From Prevotella sp. (lineage in GTDB: Bacteria; Bacteroidota; Bacteroidia; Bacteroidales; Bacteroidaceae), in NCBI GenBank assembly GCA_017471245.1, contig JAFUVB010000104.1:1-36432 (forward strand): a DNA stretch of 36,432 nucleotides, in the 5' to 3' direction. The notes under the pieces are model-generated. The model did not search any database. It was not told the DNA's origin and saw nothing but the letters and a program-made list of their open reading frames with translations. Below are positions 16,771 to 30,400 of this stretch, piece by piece. A program made the position numbers and the translations under genes. The number at the start of each line of letters is the position of its first letter. Position 1 is the stretch's first letter.

Positions 16771-19700
16771 ATGAATACAATTCAGAATCATTTTTCATCC
16801 AAGGCTCTCATGCCATTGACCACAAAGCGTGCATGGATACTTGTCGCCCTTTGCATGATGGTCTTATTTGTGCAGGCGCAGACAACCGTTCCGCAAGGCG
16901 TGATGCAGCAGATTTACGAAGAGTCATTGACACCTTTTAAATACGGAATGGTGATGGCACCGGCCGACAATAACCACAAATACGACTGCCCGACGGTGTT
17001 CCGTCATGGTGAAAAGTGGTTCATGACCTATGTCTGTTATGATGGAAAGGGCGGCACCGACGGACGTGGCTACGAGACATGGATAGCCCAAAGCGACGAC
17101 TTGTTGCACTGGACGACGCTTGGAAGAGTGCTCCAACTGCCGCAAGATGTGGCAAATCCACTTTGGGATCAGAACCAACGGGGAGGCTTCCCCTCGCTGA
17201 TCGACTATCGTTGGGGTGGTTCCTATACCCTGCAAGCTTATCAAGGTCGCCATTGGATGACATATATCGGAGGTCCCGGCACGGGCTACGAGGCTGTGAA
17301 TGCGCCGTTGAGCATCGGTTTATCGAGCATCCGTCAGTCTGATTTCCTCACGAAAGATGCAGAAAACGGCGATTTCATCGTTGTTCCTTGGGAAACCATT
17401 GACCATCCAATCCTCAGTTATGACGAGAAAGAGGCGCAATGGTGGGAGCAGCTCACCCAGTATAAGAGCACGATCTACTGGATGAAGGACAAGAAAAAGC
17501 GCATCAAGGGCGAGGAGAAATATCCTTTCGTGATGTATTACAATGCCGGCGGCAAAGACGAAACCCATCCCAAGGGCGAGCGCATAGGCATTGCCTTGTC
17601 GAAAGACTTGAGGTCGTGGAAGCGATATGCAGGAAATCCGGTCTTTGCACATGACACAAGCGGAACTATAACGGGTGATGCGCAGTTGGTAGAGATGTAT
17701 CTTCCTTCCGATACAGGTCATGATCACCCCGTGTATGTTATGTTTTATTTCTCCGCCTACAATCCTACGCGAGAGTATAATGCATTCAATACCTTTGCCG
17801 CCAGTTACGATTTGGTGAACTGGACCGACTGGACGGGCGACGACCTCATCATCCCCTCGAAGCCTTATGATGAGATGTTCGCGCATAAGAGCTGGGTGGT
17901 GAAGCACAACGGCATAGTTTATCATTTCTATTGTGCTGTCAACAATGCCGGACAACGTGGCATTGCGCTTGCCACAAGCACACATTTGGGACAGAGCGAA
18001 GTGCACTTCCCCGCGCCAGACCCAACGGGACACCGCTTCGAACAGTCGCTCAACGAGAACTGGGAGATAGTTCTCTCTCCCTCAACCCTTTCTCAGTTGT
18101 CGCAGATGCTGCCCGATGCATCAAACCTTTCGCAGCCAATACTGACGGATATCCCATATAATCTGGATGATTACTACGGAGCCATGCAGAAGGAGCATGG
18201 CAATCTGCACGGAGATGCCGTATTCAAGAAGACTTTCATGGCACCTGAGCTCGACGGGAAGCAGTATTTCATCCGTTTCGAGGGTGTAGGCACCTATGCT
18301 GAAATCAGTCTCAACGGGCATCGCCTTGGGCGCTATGACATTGGAAGAACCACCGAAACCATCGACGTAACACCCTATATTATAAAAGGTGGAGCAAATC
18401 TGTTGGTGGTAAACGTCAGTCATCCGTCAGGAATCACTGACATGCCATGGGTGTGCGGCGGCTGTAGCAGCGAGTGGGGATTTAGTGAAGGCTCGCAGCC
18501 TTTTGGCATTTTCCGCCCCGTTGTGTTGGAAGTGACCGACAAAGTGCGCGTAGAACCGTTTGGAGTGCATATCTGGAACAACCTTTCTGCCGACAGTGTG
18601 TTCGTTGAAACAGAGGTAAAAAACTACGGGGAGCAGCCTGCCCGGGTTCAGTTGATTAACAAACTCTGTGAGAAAAGTGGTAAACAAGTCATCCGATTGA
18701 CCGATGAAATCGAGCTAAAAGCAGGCGAAACGAAGGTGATACGCCAGTCTTCTCCCATCCAGAACCCCAAGATGTGGAGCACCGAAAAGCCTTATCTCTA
18801 CACCCTGAACACCATTATCAAGCGCGACGGCAAGGCAACTGAGAGCACAGATACACCCTACGGCATCAGCACAACCAGCTGGCCGTTGACGCGAAACGAT
18901 GGAGATCAGCGTTTCTTTTTGAACGGAAAGCCGCTGTTTATCAATGGTACATGCGAGTATGAACATGAGTTCGGACAGAGTCATGCGTTCTCCAACGAGC
19001 AGATTGCAGCCCGTATCAAGATGGCAAAAGATGCCGGTTTCAACGCGTTTCGTGATGCCCATCAGCCTCATAACCTATATTACAAACAGCTGATTGATGA
19101 GCAAGGCATCCTCTGGTGGCCGCAATTCTCGGCGCATATCTGGTATGACACACCGCAGTTCCGCGATTCTTTCAAGCGTCATCTCATCCAATGGGTGAAG
19201 GAACGCCGCAATTCGCCCAGCATCATCTTATGGGGACTGCAGAACGAAAGCACCTTGCCAAAGGATTTTGCTGAGGAATGCTGCGCCATTATACGCCAGC
19301 TGGATCCGCGCTGCGGCACACAACGGCTCATCACAACGTGCAACGGCGGTGAGGGAACCGACTGGAATGTGGTGCAAAACTGGAGCGGAACGTATGGCGG
19401 AGATGTGAACAACTACGGCAATGAGCTAAAACGCACCGACCAATTGCTCAATGGCGAGTACGGCGCATGGCGCACCTTGGGCAACCATACGGGTGAAAAC
19501 TACACCGAAGAGAAATATCTTCAGCTCTTGGAAAAGAAGGTAAACCTGGCTGAAAGCGTGAAAGACAGTGTGTGCGGACAGTTCCACTGGCTGCTGGTTT
19601 CTCACGACAACCCCGGCAGAAGGCAACCCGACGAGGCGCTGCGGCGCGTTGACAAGGTGGGACCATTTAATTATAAGGGTCTGTTCACTATCTGGGACCA

Positions 19701-20775
19701 GCCCGTTGATGCCTATTACATGTACCAACAGCACTATCATCCGCAGCCGATAGCACCCGCCACGGCCCTCATCAACGAGCAAATCCTGAAGCCCGAAGCA
19801 GGCTTTGACTACCTCTACAGGCTGAATTGCGGCGGCGATGACTATACCGATGAAATGGGGAATTTATGGATGCAGGACAACACAACGTGGTCTTCGTCGT
19901 GGGCGGACCGCTTTTCCGGTGTGAAAGACGGTGCCTGGGAGGTGTCGCCTTATCAGGCATCGCAGACCTTCAACGACTCTATTTCGTCGCCATTGTTCAA
20001 GACTTCGCGTTTCGGTCGGCACGAACTGAACTTCCATTTCCCCGCTGCCCCCGGGCGTTATCGCATAGAACTCTATTTCATAGAGCCGTGGTATCGCCAG
20101 CACGACGCAGAAGGACTGCGCCTTTTCGATGTGGCTGTCAACGGGAAAACGATGGTTCACCGTCTGGATATCTGGGCTCAGGCTCACTATGGCAAGCCCT
20201 ATAAGCGCGTGTTGTATGTGGAAAACACGGGGAAAGAGATAGTCGTCAGCTTCCCGAAAGTGCAGGCTGGGCAGGCAATCATTGCCGCCATTGCCATTGC
20301 GAAGGCGAAAACCGGCGACGCTGTTTCCGTTCCTGATGCGCGCAACGTGGCTTCCCAATCCCCCTCTCTGCGCTCCGACAAAGCCCTTTGGTCGTTGTTC
20401 AACGACGATATCATGGTGAAAACGCCCGACAACATGCTTCCCCCGAAGTCGTCGCCTGCCGTGGAAGTGGAAGGAAAGATGGTGAACGACCGTATGGAGT
20501 GGGACTTCAACGTGGGCGTAGCCAAGGTTTATGCCCTGCGATGGAAATATTACAATGCCGAAAAGCCGCGTCTTCTGCACGTAAAGATTACCGACAAGAA
20601 GGGCGTAGTGTATAAAGACGACGACATAACCTTCTTGCAGACCGACGTGAAGAAGACCAAACGCAAGATGACAAGCATCACCACCGGCACGCAAATCAAT
20701 GCCGGCACTTATCATGTGGTGGTATCTGGCGAGGGCATACCTCAGATGATTTTCGACAATATGACGGTAGAATAG
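16771..20775 (+). CDS. bifunctional glycosidase: five-bladed beta-propeller (GH137/GH43-like) + GH2 + malectin-like domain
   Basis: This 1334-residue exported protein (signal ending LFVQA, then Q) joins several modules. Residues about 50-430 form a beta-propeller with blade motifs such as CPTVFRHGEKWFMTYV, YETWIAQSDDLLHWT, RIGIALSKDLRSWKRY and SYDLVNWTDW. About 460-990 is a GH2 unit with jelly-roll, Ig-like and TIM-barrel domains; E826 in LWGLQNEST and E896 in LNGEYGAW are the expected acid/base and nucleophile. About 1030-1180 is a malectin-like carbohydrate-binding domain (FHFPAAPGRYRIELYFIEPW), followed by a C-terminal beta domain. A propeller plus GH2 is the layout I recall for BT0996 (GH137 beta-L-arabinofuranosidase plus GH2 glucuronidase) acting on RG-II. 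ATG 16771 is preferred to TTG 16762; ATG 16810 is also possible. GC content and spacing match the neighbours. Confidence 0.82.
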   Translation: MNTIQNHFSSKALMPLTTKRAWILVALCMMVLFVQAQTTVPQGVMQQIYEESLTPFKYGMVMAPADNNHKYDCPTVFRHGEKWFMTYVCYDGKGGTDGRGYETWIAQSDDLLHWTTLGRVLQLPQDVANPLWDQNQRGGFPSLIDYRWGGSYTLQAYQGRHWMTYIGGPGTGYEAVNAPLSIGLSSIRQSDFLTKDAENGDFIVVPWETIDHPILSYDEKEAQWWEQLTQYKSTIYWMKDKKKRIKGEEKYPFVMYYNAGGKDETHPKGERIGIALSKDLRSWKRYAGNPVFAHDTSGTITGDAQLVEMYLPSDTGHDHPVYVMFYFSAYNPTREYNAFNTFAASYDLVNWTDWTGDDLIIPSKPYDEMFAHKSWVVKHNGIVYHFYCAVNNAGQRGIALATSTHLGQSEVHFPAPDPTGHRFEQSLNENWEIVLSPSTLSQLSQMLPDASNLSQPILTDIPYNLDDYYGAMQKEHGNLHGDAVFKKTFMAPELDGKQYFIRFEGVGTYAEISLNGHRLGRYDIGRTTETIDVTPYIIKGGANLLVVNVSHPSGITDMPWVCGGCSSEWGFSEGSQPFGIFRPVVLEVTDKVRVEPFGVHIWNNLSADSVFVETEVKNYGEQPARVQLINKLCEKSGKQVIRLTDEIELKAGETKVIRQSSPIQNPKMWSTEKPYLYTLNTIIKRDGKATESTDTPYGISTTSWPLTRNDGDQRFFLNGKPLFINGTCEYEHEFGQSHAFSNEQIAARIKMAKDAGFNAFRDAHQPHNLYYKQLIDEQGILWWPQFSAHIWYDTPQFRDSFKRHLIQWVKERRNSPSIILWGLQNESTLPKDFAEECCAIIRQLDPRCGTQRLITTCNGGEGTDWNVVQNWSGTYGGDVNNYGNELKRTDQLLNGEYGAWRTLGNHTGENYTEEKYLQLLEKKVNLAESVKDSVCGQFHWLLVSHDNPGRRQPDEALRRVDKVGPFNYKGLFTIWDQPVDAYYMYQQHYHPQPIAPATALINEQILKPEAGFDYLYRLNCGGDDYTDEMGNLWMQDNTTWSSSWADRFSGVKDGAWEVSPYQASQTFNDSISSPLFKTSRFGRHELNFHFPAAPGRYRIELYFIEPWYRQHDAEGLRLFDVAVNGKTMVHRLDIWAQAHYGKPYKRVLYVENTGKEIVVSFPKVQAGQAIIAAIAIAKAKTGDAVSVPDARNVASQSPSLRSDKALWSLFNDDIMVKTPDNMLPPKSSPAVEVEGKMVNDRMEWDFNVGVAKVYALRWKYYNAEKPRLLHVKITDKKGVVYKDDDITFLQTDVKKTKRKMTSITTGTQINAGTYHVVVSGEGIPQMIFDNMTVE

Positions 20776-20780
20776 AGTGA

Positions 20781-24056
<3,276 letters not shown>

Positions 24057-24104
24057 TTTCCTCTTGACAGAAGTTGTGTAAAAACACCGATATTCCTATA
24101 GAAA

Positions 24105-24210
24105 CAACGGATTTCACGGATTTTACGGATTAAAGTCATGCAGAAATCATGAACATAAAAGATCCGTTTAATCCGTGAAATCCGTTGTTGTTAATCCTTG
24201 AAATCCGTTG
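24105..24210. repeat. inverted copies of a CACGGATT-type dispersed repeat
   Basis: CAACGGATTTCACGGATT (24105-24122) is inverted at 24167-24187 (a copy ending GTGAAATCCGTTG), and a third, degenerate copy lies at 24191-24210. The first two can form a long stem with a loop of about 45 nt downstream of the LacZ-type gene. I recall similar CGGATT repeats as common in Bacteroidota intergenic regions. It may end transcription, though the T-rich run is not adjacent. Confidence 0.75.
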
Positions 24211-24280
24211 TGGTTTCTTTTTGGCACGCCCCCTTTACTTATAAAACGCCAATCTTAATGTAGCAGATAGTAAACTTTAG

Positions 24281-24417
24281 TTTTTCAAAAGCTATGGTTT
24301 CGGGCTTCAAAACCTATGTTTTTGACCCTCAAAACCTATGCTTTTGACCCCTGAAACCTATGGTTTTGCGCCCTGAAAACATAGGTTTTGAAGCCCGAAA
24401 CCATAGGTTTTGAAAAA
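24281..24417. repeat. 22-bp-period palindrome array 4 (6 units) with outer 27-bp inverted repeat
   Basis: Six 17-bp units start at 24286, 24308, 24330, 24352, 24374 and 24396, all 22 bp apart, with spacers ggctt, accct, acccc, cgccc and aagcc. The core differs from the other arrays (CAAAACCTATGCTTTTG, TGAAACCTATGGTTTTG). The ends of the array are reverse complements of each other over 27 bp with one mismatch (24281-24307 against 24391-24417), so the whole block can fold into one long hairpin as well as into unit palindromes. It lies between two GH2 genes. Confidence 0.92.
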
Positions 24418-24456
24418 GCAAGGGTGATTTTCGCCTTTTCAACACCTCTTTTCAGC

Positions 24457-24491
24457 GGTTACAAAGCCGCCGATATCAAGTCTTTATAATA
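24457..24491 (+). promoter_or_regulatory. two-block upstream element of the second GH2 gene
   Basis: GGTTACAAA (24457-24465), 11 nt, then CAAGTCTTTATAATA (24477-24491), ending 23 nt before ATG 24515. The same two blocks with the same 11-nt gap occur before the GH106 gene. It is promoter-like but does not match TAnnTTTG, so it may be a promoter of another type or a regulator site. Confidence 0.6.
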
Positions 24492-24514
24492 AACCATTAA
24501 AAAGAGAACAACGC

Positions 24515-27334
24515 ATGAGACATTGGATGACAACAATGCTGCTGACCCTGATTTGCGCTGGCATCACGGCTCAGAGCGACTTGGAAACACGGCGAATTTA
24601 CCTGAGTGGAACGGGCTGCGATGACATGGTGCAATGGGATTTCTATTGCACCGGCGGACACAATGCCGGCAAATGGACGAAGATTGGAGTGCCTTCGTGC
24701 TGGGAAACGCAGGGTTTCGGCACCTATCAGTATGGAATCAAGTTTTACGGAAAGGAGCATCCCGAAGGCATTGCCGACGAGCAGGGGCGCTATAAGTATG
24801 AATTCACGCTTCCGCAAGAGTGGAACGGCAGGCAGTTGTTGCTCACCTTTGAGGGCGTTATGACCGATGCCGCTGTCACAATCAATGGCAGAAAGGCGGG
24901 CGATGCTCACCAAGGGGCGTTCTATCGCTTCAGTTACGACGTGACCGACATGGTGAACCTCGGCAAGAAAAAGAATGTTTTGGAGGTGGAAGTGAGCAAG
25001 GAAAGCGCCAATGCACGGGTGAATCTCGCGGAGAGACGTGCCGATTACTGGAATTTCGGCGGCATTTTCCGTCCTGTTTTCTTCGTCAGCAAACCCTCGA
25101 ACAACATCCGTCGCGTGGCGATAGATGCCGGTATGGACGGCCGTTTCAAGGCTGATGTTTTCCTCAACCGCGCTCTTGCCGGTGCAAACGTGGATGTTGA
25201 CATTGTGGATGCCAAGGGAAAGAGCATCGGAAAGACGGTGGGGCGCGCGCAGACAGCATCAACCGACCACCTGACGGTGGACTTCTCGGTGAAGAATCCG
25301 AAGCTATGGACCGCCGAGACCCCCAATCTCTACACGGCAGTGTTCACATTGAAAGACGCCAAAGGTGAGGCGCGCCACGTGGAAAGACAGAAGTTCGGCT
25401 TCCGTACCATTGAGTATCGCGACTTCGACGGTGTGTATATCAACGGCAAGAAAGTGATTTTCAAGGGGGTTTGCCGCCACTCTTTCCGCCCCGAAAGTGG
25501 CAGGACGCTGTCGAAGCGCGCCAATATCGAGGACGTGAACGACATAAAAGGCATGAACATGAATGCCGTCAGGCTGAGCCATTACCCCGCCGATCCGGAG
25601 TTTTTAGAGGCATGCGACTCGTTGGGAGTGTATGTAATGAACGAGCTGAGCGGCTGGCACTTCGCCCATGAAACCCTGCTTGGGCAGAAATTAGTTGAGG
25701 AATTCGTGACGCGCGACGTAAATCATCCGTCGGTAATCTTCTGGAGCAGCGGCAACGAAGGTGGGTTCAACTTCGACCTGGAGCCCACTTTCAAGCGCTT
25801 CGACGTGCAGCAGCGCGTGGTGTTATATCCCTGGTTGAACCGCAATGGCTTCGATACTGGTCACTATCGCACATACGGCGGCACGCAAGACATCATGCGC
25901 CAGAAGGAGATTTATATGCCGACGGAGTTCCTGCACGGACTTTACGACGGCGGACACGGTGCCGGACTCTACGATTATTGGAAGATTATGATGGCGAATC
26001 CGCGCTGCGCCGGAGGCTTTTTGTGGGATTTCTCAGACCAGGGTGTGGTGAGAACCGACCTCGGCGGTGTGATCGACTGCAACGGAAACTACGGAGCCGA
26101 CGGCATTCTCGGCCCTCATCACGAGCGCGAAGGGTCGTTTTATGCCATCCGCGAGATATGGAGTCCGGTGGAACTTGTGCTCAGGGCCGACGGCCGACAT
26201 ATCGTGCGCAACCACTATAACTTCCTGAACCTCAGCGAATGCACATTTTCTTACCAGCTGTTAGAGATGCCGCCGATGGGCAAGAGCGATGTCAGGGTGG
26301 TGCGCCGAGGCACTATCGCGTCGCCCGATGTGGTTCCTGGCGGCGAGGGTGTGCTGCCCGTTCCGGTGAAGGCAGGCGAGGATGCCGTCATCAAGATAAC
26401 CGCCACCGACCCGCATGGCAACGAGATCTTCGCCTGGAGTTACCAGCCGCACGCCAAGGAACTGGCTGTGGGCAGCGGAGAGCAGTCGTTCTCAAAGAGC
26501 GAAACCGCCGACGAACTGACCATCAAGGCAGGCTCGCGCACTTACACATTCTCGAAGAAAGACGGTAGGCTGACGGGTGTTCAGGTGGCTGGGCGCACCA
26601 TCTCGTTTGCCAACGGACCGCGCTTTGTGGCCGGCCGACGTGCCGACCGCTCGCTCGACCAGTATTATAACCACAGCGACCGCGATGCGCGCAAGAAGGA
26701 GAACAAGTATGTGCCGTTCAAGGACAACGGCATGTTCGACGGCTTGGAGGTGACCACTGTAGACGGAATGCCCACGCTCACGGCCAAGTACCGTTTCGGA
26801 GCCCTGCACGATGTGTGCTGGCAGTTCCTGCGGAACGGCAGTGTGAAGGTTACGTGGAACTATCAGTTTGATGCCGTTGTTGACTATATGGGCATTGCCT
26901 TCGACTATCCCGAGCACAAAGTGCGCAGCAAGCAGTGGGTGGGAATGGGTCCCTACCGCGTGTGGCGCAACCGCATGCAGGGTCCGCAGTTGGGCTATTG
27001 GCAGAACGATTACAACGACCCCATCCCCGGCGAGAGTTTCGAGTATCCTGAGTTCAAGGGCTATTTCGGAGATGTTCACTGGATGCAACTGACAACAGAC
27101 GAAGGAAAGATTGGCATTCAGCCCGTCAAACAGGGCGCTTTCGTGGGTGTCTATACGCCGCGCGACGGTCGCGACCAGTTCCTCTACGACCTTCCCGACA
27201 CAGGCATCTCGCTGCTCGACTGCATCCTGGGCGTTCCCAACAAGAACCATGTGGTTGACCTGAACGGTCCGAGCGCGCAGCCGCTGTGGTCAACGGGTGT
27301 CCTCTCCGGCGGTGCCATCCTCACCTTTGAGTAG
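24515..27334 (+). CDS. GH2 family glycoside hydrolase (substrate unknown, possibly uronidase or arabinosidase)
   Basis: The 939-residue exported protein (signal ending ICAGITA, then Q) has a GH2 sugar-binding domain (VPSCWETQGFGTYQYG, RYKYEFTLPQEWNGRQLLLTFEGV), an Ig-like domain and a TIM barrel with FKGVCRHSFRPESG, NAVRLSHYPADPEFLEACDSLG, SSGNEGGFN (acid/base E415) and MPTEFLHGLYDGG (nucleophile E471). A C-terminal galactose-mutarotase-like part ends the protein. It lacks the LacZ CEYAHAMGN-type motif, so it is not a plain beta-galactosidase. RG-II loci encode several GH2 enzymes (beta-galacturonidase, arabinopyranosidase, glucuronidase), and this could be any of them. It is preceded by the repeat-rich gap and followed by a 110-bp gap with its own promoter-like element. 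Confidence 0.85.
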   Translation: MRHWMTTMLLTLICAGITAQSDLETRRIYLSGTGCDDMVQWDFYCTGGHNAGKWTKIGVPSCWETQGFGTYQYGIKFYGKEHPEGIADEQGRYKYEFTLPQEWNGRQLLLTFEGVMTDAAVTINGRKAGDAHQGAFYRFSYDVTDMVNLGKKKNVLEVEVSKESANARVNLAERRADYWNFGGIFRPVFFVSKPSNNIRRVAIDAGMDGRFKADVFLNRALAGANVDVDIVDAKGKSIGKTVGRAQTASTDHLTVDFSVKNPKLWTAETPNLYTAVFTLKDAKGEARHVERQKFGFRTIEYRDFDGVYINGKKVIFKGVCRHSFRPESGRTLSKRANIEDVNDIKGMNMNAVRLSHYPADPEFLEACDSLGVYVMNELSGWHFAHETLLGQKLVEEFVTRDVNHPSVIFWSSGNEGGFNFDLEPTFKRFDVQQRVVLYPWLNRNGFDTGHYRTYGGTQDIMRQKEIYMPTEFLHGLYDGGHGAGLYDYWKIMMANPRCAGGFLWDFSDQGVVRTDLGGVIDCNGNYGADGILGPHHEREGSFYAIREIWSPVELVLRADGRHIVRNHYNFLNLSECTFSYQLLEMPPMGKSDVRVVRRGTIASPDVVPGGEGVLPVPVKAGEDAVIKITATDPHGNEIFAWSYQPHAKELAVGSGEQSFSKSETADELTIKAGSRTYTFSKKDGRLTGVQVAGRTISFANGPRFVAGRRADRSLDQYYNHSDRDARKKENKYVPFKDNGMFDGLEVTTVDGMPTLTAKYRFGALHDVCWQFLRNGSVKVTWNYQFDAVVDYMGIAFDYPEHKVRSKQWVGMGPYRVWRNRMQGPQLGYWQNDYNDPIPGESFEYPEFKGYFGDVHWMQLTTDEGKIGIQPVKQGAFVGVYTPRDGRDQFLYDLPDTGISLLDCILGVPNKNHVVDLNGPSAQPLWSTGVLSGGAILTFE

Positions 27335-27389
27335 CATAGCCCGCAGCAACGGCGGCAGGATGAAAAGTGCCTGTATAGAAGAGAAAAAT

Positions 27390-27424
27390 GGTTACAAAAT
27401 GCTCCCGTGCAAGTCTTTATCATA
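27390..27424 (+). promoter_or_regulatory. two-block upstream element of the GH106 gene
   Basis: GGTTACAAA (27390-27398), 11 nt, then CAAGTCTTTATCATA (27410-27424), ending 20 nt before ATG 27445. It is nearly identical to the element at 24457-24491, while the sequence between the blocks differs. Confidence 0.6.
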
Positions 27425-27444
27425 GATAAAGCAATGCAGGGCTT

Positions 27445-30400
27445 ATGATAAAAAGATATTTCCTTGGCGTTCTGCTGGCTGCCATGGTGGCCGGCGGAAC
27501 GGCTCAGAATAGCGTTCCGGCCGTTGTTGGAACGCATCCTTCATGGTATACTGCTCTCACTTCGCCCAACAAGATGGCGCGCCCCTGGACTTTCTGGTAT
27601 TGGATGTACGGTGCCGTTTCGAAAGAAGGCATCAAAGCCGATTTGCAGGCCATGAAGGATGTGGGGCTGGGCGGCTGCTATCTCATGCCGATACGCGGTG
27701 CGCAGGAACGGCCGGAGTATCAGGGCGAAGCGCAGCAACTGTCGCCCCGCTTCTGGGAGATGATAGACTATGCCATGCAGCAGGCTGACTCGCTGGGGCT
27801 GGAGTTGGGCATTCATATCTGCGACGGCTTCGCCTTGGCCGGCGGTCCGTGGATTGCTCCCGAAGAGTCTATGCAAAAGGTGGTGTGGAGCGAGACTTTT
27901 GCCACCGGACAACTGAAAGGGCTCACGCTGCAGCGCCCCCAGGCGTATGAAGGTTACTATGAAGACATTGCCACCTATGCCATTCCTGTGGCTCGTCAGG
28001 ACGAATTCAACCTGCAGGTGGCAGCCGACAGCGAGAACGGCAAAACTCGCCTGACGTGCTCGTCCACCATGACGCGCAATGCCAAAGGCGTGTTCAGTGC
28101 CGCCGAGCCCGCGTGGATACAATACGATTTTCTTTCGCCCCGCCTGTTCCGCAACATCGAAATCGCTGCCAACGGCACCAACATGCAGGCACAGCGCATG
28201 ACCATTGAGGTGTCTGACGATGGCAAATTGTTCCGTGTCGTCAAACATCTTGTTCCACCAAGACAGGGATGGCAGAACTATGATTATAACACCACGTTTG
28301 CCTTTCCCGTAACAACTGCCCGCTATTGGCGCCTTTCGTGGACACCCGAAGGTACGGAACCGGGCAGCGAAGACTTGGATGCCGCGAAGTGGCGACCGCG
28401 GTTGGGACTGAAGAATGCCACGCTTTCTAATCTTCCGCGCATCGACAACTGGGAGGGAAAAGCCGGGTTCGCATGGCGCATAGCACCCGAAACGACGGCC
28501 GAGGAGCTGCCCGATGCTGATTGTGTTCGGCGGGAAGACGTGGTGAAACTGGAATTAGACGGTGATCAGGTGAGCACTTCCTTCATGGCAAACCGGCCGT
28601 ACCGCATCATCCGGATGGGACATACTTCAACGGGATATACCAATGCCACGGGCGGCGGAGGCAAGGGACTGGAATGCGACAAGTTCTCTCAGGCGGCAGT
28701 GAACAGGCAAATCGACCATTGGTTTGCACGCTTTGCCGAGCGGCAGCCAAGCGGAAAGCCCGTGAAATATCTGCATGTCGATTCGTGGGAGTGCGGTTGC
28801 CAGAACTGGAGCAGCGGTTTTGCCGCAGCATTCAGGCAGCGCCGCGGCTACGATCTTATGTCTTTGCTTCCGGTGATGGCAGGAATCCCGATGGAATCGG
28901 CAGAAATGAGCGAGCAGGTGCTGCGCGATGTGCGCCTGACCATTAACGATTTGATCCACGAAGTGTTCTTCGCCACGGTGCAGAAGCGCGCTCACGACAT
29001 GGGAATGCTGTTTTCTTCAGAGAGCATAGCGCCCACCATGGTGAGCGATGGATTGCTTCATTATCGCTATTCCGATATTCCCATGGGTGAGTATTGGCTG
29101 AATTCGCCCACCCACGACAAACCTAACGACATGCTCGATGCCATCAGCGGCGCACATATCTATGGCAAAAACATCGTTCAGGCAGAGGGTTTTACCGAGG
29201 TGAGAGGTGTGTGGAACGAGACTCCCGCGATGGTTAAACCGTTGCTCGACCGCAATTTCGCGCTGGGCATGAACCGCCTTTTCTTCCACGTTTTCACCCA
29301 TAATCCTTGGACAGACCGCAAACCTGGCATGACGCTCGATGGTATTGGGCTCTTCTTTCAGCGTGATCAGACATGGTTTTCTGAGGCAAAGGCATTCGTA
29401 AACTATATCACCCGATGCCAGAAACTGCTGCAATGGGGACGACCTGTTGCCGATATCGCCGTGTATACGGGCGAAGAGATGCCGAGCAGGGCACTTACGC
29501 CCGACCGCTTAGTACCGATGTTGCCGGGATTATTCGGCAAGGGTCGCGTTGAAAGCGAACATCGCAGGCTCGCCAATGTGGGGCAGCCCATGGAGGAATC
29601 GCCTGTGGGCGTGCATCATAGTGCCGGTATTCTCGACATGAAAGACTGGATCAATCCCCTGCATGGCTATCTTTATGACTCCATGAACAAGGATGCTCTG
29701 CTCCATCAGCCGTTCTCTTACCGCGTGTTAGTGGTGCCCGAAGGCTGTCGAGTGGGTGAAGAAGCAAAGGCGAAGATAGCTGCTTTGAGGCAGCAAGGCA
29801 TCATGGTCATTGACAAACCCTACCACGACGAGACGCTGAAGGGCGTTCCGCGCGATGTGGAACTGTCGCGTGGACTGGCTTTCACGCACCGGCGCAATGG
29901 CAATACCGACATTTATTTCATCGCAAACCAGACCGGCGAGCAGCGCATAGGTCGCATGGTGTTCAACGTTTCGGGCAAAAAAGCGGCTCTCTATAACCCG
30001 CAAAGCAACAGTATTATTGCAGTGAAGCCCGTCAATCACAACGGACAGCAGATCATCAACTACAGTTTCCCGAAGGGGGGATCGGTGTTTGTCATCTTTT
30101 CCGACAGTCTGACCGCGATGAAAGAAGTGCGCCCCGTGGCCGAAATTCAGACGAACAACATCAGCAGTCCATGGGCTATTGAATTCAAGGAGAACGGCAA
30201 AGTGCTGCGCAACTGTCAGCTTTCCGACTGGACTGCCAATGCTGACGATCAGGTGAAATACTATAGCGGACGCGCGAGATATGCCACGACGTTCAGCCAT
30301 AAGCCCCGAAAACCGAAGGTTCCGCGCGGAGAACTCGCCAGCGTAGTGCTGCAATTGGGTGAGGTTTGCGATGTGGCGCATGTGTGGCTCAATGGTATTG

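Noticed and set aside
24105-24210. CGGATT repeats as part of the 22-bp array family
   Set aside because: The units do not follow the 17+5 rule or the 22-bp period. They look like a different, widely dispersed repeat.
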